64,000 nucleotides of DNA, taken from positions 1 to 64,000 of the forward strand of contig CAJYPK010000042.1 in assembly GCA_913776615.1 (NCBI GenBank). The letters are read 5' to 3'. Made by a program: the position numbers and the translations under genes. Position 1 is the first letter of the stretch. Every line of letters starts with the position of its first letter. The notes beneath the pieces are model-generated. The model had not been told where the DNA came from, did no database searches, and saw nothing but the letters and a program-made list of their open reading frames with translations. Shown here one piece after another: positions 25,173 through 32,422 of this stretch. The stretch is from an uncultured Hymenobacter sp. GTDB taxonomy: Bacteria > Bacteroidota > Bacteroidia > Cytophagales > Hymenobacteraceae.

Positions 25173-27320
25173 ATGAAGCACCATTTTGCCGTCCTTAATT
25201 CCAACGAGGTTACGCTCGACGGCACTTCCTTTCCGCTCGAAGCCCTGGCGGAGTCGCTCTGGCAAACGGCTGTGGTGGGCATCCCCAGCAATCTGGGGCA
25301 CGACGCGCACCGCCCCATCGGCTGGATGCTGCCCTACGGGCTGTACTTGGAACCCCAATTGGTGCGCACCGTGGGGGAACTGCTGCTGCCCGACTCCGCC
25401 GCCGATTCGCAGCAGATTGTCGATGCCCACGAGCGCGCATTCTACAACCGCCAGCAGCGGATGGGCGCTCCTTTCGAGGCCCCGCTAACGGCGCTGCTGA
25501 AGAGCTACGTTACCGAGGCGCGGCGCTACCTGTACTGCGAAGCGTTTGCCTGCATTGAGCCGGGCCTGGCGCAACGGGTATTTCCAGAAATCACGCAGAA
25601 CCTGGACAACAAAGGGCTGGTGTACCTGGCCGATATCCTCAAAACCTTCACCTACCTCGGGCAGGGCGTATTTGCCCACAAGATTAAGCCGCTGACGGTA
25701 TTTGCGCACCCTTACTTCCGCCGGTCGCTGTCGCGGCGCAACAACTTCCATTTTCTGTTTCTGGACGAGCTGCTCTCGCACGCCAATAACCCGCACGTGC
25801 GCATCCGGCTGCGGATGGACTGGGACATGGTGGGCTACGCGCCGTCCGTTCAAACCCAGCTGGAGTATGAGTTCTGGCGCGGCCCCCGGTACGATGATGA
25901 TATTGCCGCTATCACCCCTGGGCTGGCGCACTACCACAGCAGTGAGTTCGAGCGGGTGTACTACGGCATCGCGGCCACCGAATTTATCTGGGAAGCCAGC
26001 GAAGAAAGCGATGGCAAGCCTCAGTCGAAGCCCCGGCGGCTCCACGAGTTTGAAATGGAGGAAGTGAAGGACGCCGAGGTGCCCGGCACCGAGTCGTTCG
26101 GCTGCCGGTATATGCACGCTTTTTACGACAAGGATGCCGCCACCTTTGAGCATTTTGACGGGGCCATCCGCCTGTATAATTGGGAGCAGATGGCCGAGCG
26201 CGTGGGCACCCCCATGAACAAATTTGGCCACGGCAGCGACTACACCAAACTCTTTCGTATCGATGACCCCCTGCGTCTGGACGAGAAGCGCCCGGGCCCG
26301 GGCCTGGCGCTGCGCGACTGGAAGTCGTTGGTTACAAAATATATGCAGGGCAACCCGCAGGTGTATGAGTACTTTGGGGAAGACAAGCCGGGCGGGACGC
26401 ACCTGCTCGAAGATGTGCCTCATTCCGTGCGGGAAGAGCTGGTGCCCTACAGCATGCAGGCCGGCGATGGCGTGCGGCTGCTCGCGTCCTTTCACGCGCT
26501 GGCCGCGCCTGCTACCGAAGAGCGGGTGGTCACGGGCCGCGATGCAGTGACGGACATGCGCGGCCAGCAGCGGGTGGTGCTGGAATACGATGTGATAGAA
26601 GTGAGAAAAGCCCTGCTGGCTTTGGGAGCCGACCTCACTATTCCGACCGACGTCGGCTTTATTTACGCCGAAGATGGCTACTGGAACATTCCCACCATTT
26701 TCCACGGCGGCCCGGACCCCCAGGCAGCCCTGAATCTAACCGTCAGGGCCCTGAACAACCTGATACAAGCCGCGCACGCTCAGGGCAATGACCAGGTTAT
26801 TTCTTTCACCCTCGCCTGGGCGATGGAAGATAAGGAAGCCCGGGTTTCCGCGTTGGGGCACGTTGCCGATTTGGCGGCGTGGCTCCGCCAAGTGCGGAGC
26901 ATTCCAACCCAGCGCCCGGCTTTTAACAAGTGGCTGGGGCAACAGGAAAGCTACCTGAATGCCCAGGCCAGGGCGGCCACCGATTGGCCCAAGCTGGACT
27001 ACATCGCTAAAAGCGATGGCGTGCTGTTTATTGAGCGGCGCTTGGTAGACCAGCAATACATCAGCAAGCTCGGCTACGCCGGCCATGCGCTGCGCTATGA
27101 GCTGGCCCTGCCCGCCAGCCGCCGGGAGCTGGCCGAAGCATTCGTGCGAGGGGAAATTGCCGCCGTAGCCATGCGGGAAGCTTACCGGATGGATTGCAGC
27201 AAAACCGGGCAGGACTATTGGCTTAGTCCGCATTCCAAACTGCTGGAACCCGATGTAAAGGCAATCGTGGTGGATGTCAAGCTGGCCGCGCTGTGCTGGA
27301 CTGATAAGCCGGATATTTAA
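25173..27320 (+). CDS. Large hypothetical protein (715 aa)
   Basis: A 715-residue protein from the ATG at 25173 (MKHHFAVLNSNEVTLDG); no signal peptide or membrane helix. Composition is normal, with many aromatic residues. Some blocks look conserved (RYMHAFYDKDAATFEHFDGAIRLYN; IPTDVGFIYAEDGYWNIPTIFHGG) but I recognise no domain. The last 130 residues (about 580-715) look like a separate helical unit. It lies 40 bp downstream of the response regulator but appears functionally unrelated, and convergent with a SEFIR-domain gene. It could be accessory or defence cargo; no function is assigned. Confidence 0.75.
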   Translation: MKHHFAVLNSNEVTLDGTSFPLEALAESLWQTAVVGIPSNLGHDAHRPIGWMLPYGLYLEPQLVRTVGELLLPDSAADSQQIVDAHERAFYNRQQRMGAPFEAPLTALLKSYVTEARRYLYCEAFACIEPGLAQRVFPEITQNLDNKGLVYLADILKTFTYLGQGVFAHKIKPLTVFAHPYFRRSLSRRNNFHFLFLDELLSHANNPHVRIRLRMDWDMVGYAPSVQTQLEYEFWRGPRYDDDIAAITPGLAHYHSSEFERVYYGIAATEFIWEASEESDGKPQSKPRRLHEFEMEEVKDAEVPGTESFGCRYMHAFYDKDAATFEHFDGAIRLYNWEQMAERVGTPMNKFGHGSDYTKLFRIDDPLRLDEKRPGPGLALRDWKSLVTKYMQGNPQVYEYFGEDKPGGTHLLEDVPHSVREELVPYSMQAGDGVRLLASFHALAAPATEERVVTGRDAVTDMRGQQRVVLEYDVIEVRKALLALGADLTIPTDVGFIYAEDGYWNIPTIFHGGPDPQAALNLTVRALNNLIQAAHAQGNDQVISFTLAWAMEDKEARVSALGHVADLAAWLRQVRSIPTQRPAFNKWLGQQESYLNAQARAATDWPKLDYIAKSDGVLFIERRLVDQQYISKLGYAGHALRYELALPASRRELAEAFVRGEIAAVAMREAYRMDCSKTGQDYWLSPHSKLLEPDVKAIVVDVKLAALCWTDKPDI

Positions 27321-27429
27321 CCAGTCGCTCTTTGCCAAGTGCTGATAAACTGGTTGTTAATTAGATTGCGGTGATACTATTCCGGGAGCCCGGATGGCCA
27401 CTTCTGGCCGTGCGGGGGCACGGGCAGCT

Positions 27430-28452
27430 TCAGGCTTGCTGCTGGGCTTGCTTCACCTTCTCCACCAAAAAGCTGAAAATCTCCTGCACCAAGTCGTCGG
27501 TGGAGTAGAAGGTTTTATCGGCCTTCCACTGCGGCTGCTCGCCGGGGCCCAAGTCAAACACATACGTTTTCTCGCGGAGCGGGTGCTTGGGACGCTCACT
27601 GGGGGGGATTTGGCCCAGGTTGAAGGGAATAATGCCCGGCAGGTACACCACCCGCAGGGTAGAGCCGTCCACGATGTTGGCGTAGGCCTGCCGCCAGAAT
27701 ACCATGACGGTGTGCCGGCCGGCCACGATGCGGCATTGCTGCTCGCCGTAGCTGTCGTTGCCCTCGAAGTAGAAGCCAAATCCCGGTGCGGCCTCCTTGT
27801 AGCGGGTGCTTTTCTCCCGGAGCAGCTGAAATAGCCGGCGCGACTCCGCAATGGCGCGGTCCAGGCCCACTTCCGAATTGAGGATGCCCGCCAGCCGCTC
27901 ACTTTCGCGCTGGGTAGCGCTCAATTGTTGCAGCTCGTAGAGGTTGGGGTCGGTAGCGGGGCTGGTGAAGTCGGGCACGGGGCCCAGCGCCGGCTTCACC
28001 AGGTCGGGCTCGTTGTAGAGGCGTTTGGCCAGCTTGTGAAGCTGGGGCCCGTAGGGCTCAGCCGGACGCATATCGTGGTATAGGCGGCCCTGCACGTACA
28101 GGGGGGCCGCCTCCTCCAGCTGCCCGGCGCGCAGCACGGGAATAAACTTGTCGCCGCTCACCTGCGTGGCCATCATCTCCTTGGAAATCATGGAATACTC
28201 AAACCCCGCCCCTCCCTGACGGTCGCCGGCCTTATTTTTGTAGCCGGGCGTGAGAATGACCAGTACCTTATCGGCCCGTTCCAGGGCACTTTCCATAAAG
28301 TAAGTCAGCTCATGCCCGGCCTCCAGCTCGTACTGGTCGAGCAAAACCGGCACGCCGTAGCGGCTCATGAGGTCATCGGCCAACTGGCGCACCCACCGTT
28401 GGTGCTCGGGCGAATCGTAGGCGTAAGAAATGAAAGTAGTCGGACGATTCAT
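27430..28452 (-). CDS. SEFIR/TIR-like domain protein
   Basis: A 340-residue protein. Residues 1-130 match the SEFIR/TIR fold: TTFISYAYDSPEHQRWVRQLADDLMSRYGVPVLLDQYELEAGHELTYFMESALERADKVLVILTPGYKNKA...GGAGFEYSMISKEMM...KFIPVLR. A helical middle region follows (about 150-220), then an unrecognised C-terminal domain of about 120 residues (GFYFEGNDSYGEQQCRIVAGRHTVMVFWRQ...). SEFIR/TIR proteins in bacteria are often signalling or NAD-consuming parts of antiphage systems. Whether this copy is catalytic cannot be told by eye. It is transcribed alone, converging on the 715-residue orphan. Confidence 0.82.
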   Translation of the reverse strand: MNRPTTFISYAYDSPEHQRWVRQLADDLMSRYGVPVLLDQYELEAGHELTYFMESALERADKVLVILTPGYKNKAGDRQGGAGFEYSMISKEMMATQVSGDKFIPVLRAGQLEEAAPLYVQGRLYHDMRPAEPYGPQLHKLAKRLYNEPDLVKPALGPVPDFTSPATDPNLYELQQLSATQRESERLAGILNSEVGLDRAIAESRRLFQLLREKSTRYKEAAPGFGFYFEGNDSYGEQQCRIVAGRHTVMVFWRQAYANIVDGSTLRVVYLPGIIPFNLGQIPPSERPKHPLREKTYVFDLGPGEQPQWKADKTFYSTDDLVQEIFSFLVEKVKQAQQQA

Positions 28453-28509
28453 GCGCGTTTGAAGGGGTGGGTAAAGCCGCCCGGCAAACTTACGCTTTCC
28501 TGACGAGCC

Positions 28510-28914
28510 CTAGCCGGCCTCATTCAGCAAACTGAGCAGGGTGCGGGGCGGGCGCTTGTACTCGAAGCGGCGGGCCACTTCCTGGGCCGTGGCCTTGGCG
28601 GCTTCGGCAATGGGGCCGGTGAAATTCTCTTCCACGGCGGCCATAAACAGCTGCCGCCAGCGCTGGAAGTACTCGCCCGTGGCGGGCAGGGCCATGCTGC
28701 TGGGAAAGGGCCAGCCGTCCTGGCCGCCGGTGTTGAGCAGCACGCGCTTCCAGAACGCGCCCATCGTGACCAGCGGCTGGGGCCAGTGCACCTGAGCATC
28801 GGCCTGGAAGAGCGGGCCGAGCAGCTCATCAAGCCCTACTTTTTCGTAGAACGTGTTGATGAGCGTATTGATGTCGGCCTCGGTTTTGATATCGGGGAGC
28901 AGGGACGTTGCCAT
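28510..28914 (-). CDS. Truncated-hemoglobin-like protein without heme-ligand histidines
   Basis: A 134-residue protein aligning end to end with group III truncated hemoglobins: INTFYEKVGLDELLGPLF (B helix, Tyr23 at B10 kept), FWKRVLL, YFQRWRQLFMAAVEENFTGPIAEAAKATAQEVARRFEYK. However, the proximal His, found in this group in a G-x-P-x-x-x-H block, is replaced here (GWPFPSSMALP, Ser73 by alignment), and the distal E7 His region reads HWPQPLVTM (Pro47 at that position). So normal heme coordination looks lost. The gene has a strong paired-site promoter, shared divergently with the membrane protein at 29212. It may be a heme-free sensor or use another ligand. Confidence 0.8.
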   Translation of the reverse strand: MATSLLPDIKTEADINTLINTFYEKVGLDELLGPLFQADAQVHWPQPLVTMGAFWKRVLLNTGGQDGWPFPSSMALPATGEYFQRWRQLFMAAVEENFTGPIAEAAKATAQEVARRFEYKRPPRTLLSLLNEAG

Positions 28915-29005
28915 AAAAAAATAGGCTGGCTAGGGAAACAAGAGGGATGGTGGCGGCCGGCGCTTGGGGTGGGCACTATAGCGGGGCCAGCGCCGGGCAG
29001 CAAGT

Positions 29006-29102
29006 CAAAATTCCAGCACCGGCCGCCACTGGGTACTGAGCGGAATCAGGCCGGGCGGCTGATGTTTATCAGGCCCGGCCCGGCCGCCGCCCAATAGTTT
29101 TG
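29006..29102. promoter_or_regulatory. Bidirectional promoter with paired CRP/FNR-like sites
   Basis: Two sites, ACTGAGCGGAATCAGG (29035-29050) and GCTGATGTTTATCAGG (29058-29073), centres 23 bp apart. On the minus strand GAATTTTG (29013-29006) lies 21 bp beyond the first site, serving the globin gene. On the plus strand TAGTTTTG (29095-29102), a perfect TAnnTTTG, lies 21 bp beyond the second, serving the 126-residue membrane protein. The symmetrical spacing is striking evidence for one activator working both ways. Confidence 0.8.
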
Positions 29103-29211
29103 CCCCAGGTGCCGGCCCTGGGCTGCCCGCCGCTGCCCGCCTAATGACCTTTCTCGCCTTGACAGCGGGCACCTGTCCGCTGGTGAGCCCAAAGCTCTGA
29201 TTCTCTTACTA

Positions 29212-29592
29212 ATGGATAACGCCAAATCAATTGCGGGCATCGTGGGGCCGGCCTTAGTGGTAATGGTCTTGTCGGAAATGAAAATCTGGAATCCGACGCT
29301 CTACGCCACGCAAATCGTGCCGCTGGTTTACGTGTCCGGGGTACTGCTGTTCATTGCTGGCCTCGCCGTTATTCGCCAGCACAATGTCTGGACCTGGAAA
29401 TGGCCGGTTGTCATTACCCTAATCGGGTGGCTGGGTGGGCTGCTGGGGCTGGTGCGGATGTTCTTTCCGCAGCGCTACCAGGCCCAGTTCAAGAATGACA
29501 TTTATGCCCTGGTTCTGGAGCTGCTGCTCGTCACGGCAGGGGTGTTTTTAACCTATAAGGCGTATCTCTCAACCGATAAGCCCGCTGCCTAA
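29212..29592 (+). CDS. Small four-helix membrane protein
   Basis: A 126-residue hydrophobic protein with four predicted membrane helices (IVGPALVVMVLSEMKIW; IVPLVYVSGVLLFIAGLAVIR; WPVVITLIGWLGGLLGLVRMFF; IYALVLELLLVTAGVFLTYKAYL). No named family recognised. Its promoter carries the same paired sites and -7 spacing as the cbb3 oxidase genes, and it lies divergently from the globin-like gene and just ahead of ccoI, so it likely belongs to the low-oxygen response. It may support a respiratory or redox complex; this is inferred from regulation. Confidence 0.75.
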   Translation: MDNAKSIAGIVGPALVVMVLSEMKIWNPTLYATQIVPLVYVSGVLLFIAGLAVIRQHNVWTWKWPVVITLIGWLGGLLGLVRMFFPQRYQAQFKNDIYALVLELLLVTAGVFLTYKAYLSTDKPAA

Positions 29593-29614
29593 ACGAGCCG
29601 CCTGCCGCCGGGAG

Positions 29615-29682
29615 CCTGATAGAAATCAGGCTCCAAAGCTGATATCCGTCAGCCCGACCCGGTGGCCAGCACCGGAGCTTTG
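29615..29682 (+). promoter_or_regulatory. Paired CRP/FNR-like sites and -7 element, ccoI promoter
   Basis: CCTGATAGAAATCAGG (29615-29630, a perfect palindromic half-site pair) and GCTGATATCCGTCAGC (29638-29653), centres 23 bp apart. After 21 bp comes GAGCTTTG (29675-29682), a -7-type element, 20 bp before the ccoI start. Confidence 0.82.
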
Positions 29683-29702
29683 GGGACCTCAATCCCGCTG
29701 CC

Positions 29703-32135
29703 GTGTCCGTTGCCCTTGCCCCTGCTGCCCCTCCTACTCGCACCGCCTGCGCCCACTGCGGCGACGCCTGCCCCGACGAGCCGCTGCACCTGGCCGCTGA
29801 GCCGGCGCTGCCTTTCTGCTGCACGGGCTGCCGGGCTGTATATGAGCTGCTGGCGGCCAGCAACCTCTGCACCTACTACCGCCTTGATGCCCACCCCGGC
29901 CAGAAAATCAAGGACCTGGAGCTGCCCGGCCGCTTCGACTACCTGGATTCCGAAGAGGTGCAGGAGCAGCTGCTGGCTTTCCGCTCCCCCACCCTGGCGC
30001 GGCTCACCTTCCAGATTCCGCAGATGCACTGCGCCTCCTGCATCTGGCTGCTGGAGAACCTCTTTAAGCTGAACCCGGGCATTGGTGCCTCGCGGGTAAA
30101 TTTTCTGCGCAAAGAGCTGACCGTAAGCTACCATCCCGCCGATACGTCGCTGAAAGAAGTAGTGCAGCTGCTGGCCGCTGTGGGCTACGAGCCCCAGATA
30201 ACGCTGGCCGAACTGGGCGCGCAGCCCCACCCCGGCAACCGCCGGCTGTATTACCAGCTGGGCGTGGCGGCCTTCGCCTTCGGCAACGTGATGCTGCTGG
30301 CCCTGCCGGAGTATTTTTCCTTCACGGCCCAGCTGCAAAGCCTGTTTGGGCGCTTTTTCGGTGGGCTGAGCTTGCTGCTGGCCCTGCCCGTGCTGCTGGT
30401 GAGCGCGCGCGACTTCTACCGCTCGGCCGGGCAGGGGCTGCGCCAGCGCTACATCAACCTCGATTTTCCCATCAGTCTGGGGCTGACGGCGCTGTTCGTC
30501 ACCAGCGTGTTTGAAGTGGTAACCGGCCACGGGCCGGGCTATTTCGACTCGTTCACGGGCTTGGTGTTTTTCATGCTCATCGGCAAGTGGGTGCAGCAGC
30601 GCAGCTACGATGCCCTGCGCTTCGACCGCGACTTTACCTCCTACTTCCCGGTGGCCGTAACCCTGCTTGGGCCCGGCGGCCAGGAGCACACCATCTCGGT
30701 GAAGGAGCTACGGCCCGGCCAGCGCATCCGGGTGCGGCACCAGGAAATTGTGCCGGCCGATGCCGTGCTGCTGCGCGGCGCGGGCCAGATTGATTACTCA
30801 TTCGTGTCGGGCGAGAGCGAGCCTGTGCCCAAAGCGGCTGGCGAAATCATCTACGCCGGTGGCCGGCAGGTGGGTGCGGCTGTGGAGCTGGAAGTGGTGC
30901 GCGAAGTCTCGCAGGGCTACCTCACCCAGCTCTGGAACAACCCCGTTTTTCAGAAGGAAACCCGCCCCACCCTCGAAACCTACGCCAACAAGGTGGGCCG
31001 CTATTTCGTGGGCCTCACGCTGCTGCTGGCGCTGGGCGCGGTGGCCTACTGGTACCCACGCAGCCCGCAGATGGCGCTGCGGGCGTTTACGTCGGTGCTG
31101 GTTATTGCCTGCCCGTGCGCGCTGTCGCTGGCCACCCCCTTTGCCCTGGGGGCCGCGCTGCGGGTGCTGGGCCGCCGGAAATTCTACCTGAAAAATTCGG
31201 CTGTGGTGGAAACCCTGGGCCGGGCCGACACCATCGTGTTCGACAAAACCGGCACCCTGACCGAGGTGCAGCGCACGGCGGTGGACTTCATGGGGCCGGC
31301 GCTCAGCCCCGCGCAGCAGCAGGCCGTGGCGGCCGTGGCGCGCCACTCCACGCACCCGCTCAGCCAGCGGCTGGCCACGGCCTTGCCCGGGAGCTTGCTG
31401 CCGGTAGCAGGTTTCGCCGAAACGCCGGGCCAGGGCATCAGTGGGATGGTAGCTGGCGTACTGGTGCGAATTGGTGCCGCAGCGTTTACCGGCGCGGCTC
31501 CGGCCGCTAAGCCTGAGCCGGCCGCCGCGCAGGCCCGGGTTTGGGTCAGCTTTGATGGCCTGGCCGCCGGCTGCTTCGTCTTGCTCAATGCGTACCGCGA
31601 GGGCCTGCCCGAGGTGCTGGCGGCTCTCGGCCGGCGCTACCAGCTGGCGGTGCTTTCCGGGGATAATGACGCGGAGCGGGAGCGGCTGCAGCAGCTGTTC
31701 GGCCCCCGCGCCGAGCTGCGGTTTCACCAAAGCCCGCAGGCCAAGCTGGACTACATTGCCCGGCTCAGGCAGCAGGGCCGCACCGTGGTGATGGTGGGCG
31801 ACGGCCTGAACGACGCCGGGGCCCTGCAGCAGGCCGCCGCCGGCATTGCCGTCACCGATGTCCTCACCAACTTCTCGCCCGCCTGCGACGCCATTCTGGA
31901 AGCCGGCAGCCTGGCGCAGCTGCCCACCCTGCTGGCTTTCTGCCGTGCGGCGCTGCGCGTGGTGCTGGCCACGTTTGTGCTCTCCTTCTGCTACAACGCG
32001 GTGGGGCTGACGCTGGCCGTGCAGGGCCGGTTCACGCCCATTGTGTCGGCCATTCTCATGCCCGTCAGCTCGCTGAGCGTAATGGTGTTTGCCACGCTGC
32101 TGGTGCGGCTGGCCGCCCGGCGGCGGCGCTTATAA
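29703..32135 (+). CDS. ccoI: cbb3 oxidase copper-loading P-type ATPase CcoI
   Basis: An 810-residue heavy-metal P1B-ATPase starting at GTG 29703. A Cys-rich N-terminus (CAHCGDACPDEP, FCCTGCRAVYELL) precedes an HMA domain with MHCASC (about residue 107). It has the copper-transport CPC motif (VIACPCALSLATPF, about 470), phosphorylation motif DKTGTLT (about 514) and GDGLNDAGAL (about 699). This is the FixI/CcoI type, which moves copper for cbb3 oxidase maturation. ccoS follows at once and the structural genes are next door. It has its own paired-site promoter. Confidence 0.93.
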   Translation: MSVALAPAAPPTRTACAHCGDACPDEPLHLAAEPALPFCCTGCRAVYELLAASNLCTYYRLDAHPGQKIKDLELPGRFDYLDSEEVQEQLLAFRSPTLARLTFQIPQMHCASCIWLLENLFKLNPGIGASRVNFLRKELTVSYHPADTSLKEVVQLLAAVGYEPQITLAELGAQPHPGNRRLYYQLGVAAFAFGNVMLLALPEYFSFTAQLQSLFGRFFGGLSLLLALPVLLVSARDFYRSAGQGLRQRYINLDFPISLGLTALFVTSVFEVVTGHGPGYFDSFTGLVFFMLIGKWVQQRSYDALRFDRDFTSYFPVAVTLLGPGGQEHTISVKELRPGQRIRVRHQEIVPADAVLLRGAGQIDYSFVSGESEPVPKAAGEIIYAGGRQVGAAVELEVVREVSQGYLTQLWNNPVFQKETRPTLETYANKVGRYFVGLTLLLALGAVAYWYPRSPQMALRAFTSVLVIACPCALSLATPFALGAALRVLGRRKFYLKNSAVVETLGRADTIVFDKTGTLTEVQRTAVDFMGPALSPAQQQAVAAVARHSTHPLSQRLATALPGSLLPVAGFAETPGQGISGMVAGVLVRIGAAAFTGAAPAAKPEPAAAQARVWVSFDGLAAGCFVLLNAYREGLPEVLAALGRRYQLAVLSGDNDAERERLQQLFGPRAELRFHQSPQAKLDYIARLRQQGRTVVMVGDGLNDAGALQQAAAGIAVTDVLTNFSPACDAILEAGSLAQLPTLLAFCRAALRVVLATFVLSFCYNAVGLTLAVQGRFTPIVSAILMPVSSLSVMVFATLLVRLAARRRRL

Positions 32136-32157
32136 TCCCAACCTGATACCCCCGGCC

Positions 32158-32331
32158 ATGACCATTATCTTCCTGCTTATCGGCATCAGCCTGGCGGTGG
32201 CCCTCACCTTTCTGGGCGCGTTTCTGTGGGCCGTTCGCTCGGGGCAGTACGAGGACGACTACACGCCCTCGGTGCGCATGCTGTTCGACGACGAGACAGC
32301 GGCCGAAGAAACCGGCCAACCAACCACCTGA
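32158..32331 (+). CDS. ccoS: cbb3 oxidase assembly protein CcoS
   Basis: A 57-residue protein from the ATG at 32158: one membrane helix (IIFLLIGISLAVALTFLGAFLWAV) followed by RSGQYEDDYTPSVRMLFDDE, the hallmark CcoS/FixS tail (S-GQ-DD---P--R-L-D). It is needed for cofactor insertion into cbb3 oxidase. It lies 22 bp after ccoI. Its stop codon (32329-32331) lies inside the first regulatory site of the following ccoNO promoter. Confidence 0.9.
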   Translation: MTIIFLLIGISLAVALTFLGAFLWAVRSGQYEDDYTPSVRMLFDDETAAEETGQPTT

Positions 32332-32394
32332 CGAAAATCAGCTAAAGCGCCTGATTCTCGTCAGACCCGCGCAATAGCCCGGCCGGGACCTTTG
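32327..32394 (+). promoter_or_regulatory. Paired CRP/FNR-like sites and -7 element, ccoNO promoter
   Basis: CCTGACGAAAATCAGC (32327-32342) and CCTGATTCTCGTCAGA (32350-32365), centres 23 bp apart; 21 bp later GACCTTTG (32387-32394) acts as -7 element, 28 bp before the ccoNO start. Confidence 0.82.
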
Positions 32395-32422
32395 GAGCAG
32401 TAAATAACCTACTCCTCCGACG

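Noticed and set aside
27380..27415. Possible terminator between the 715-residue orphan and the SEFIR gene
   Set aside because: Only a 5-bp stem with no T-run; too weak to call.
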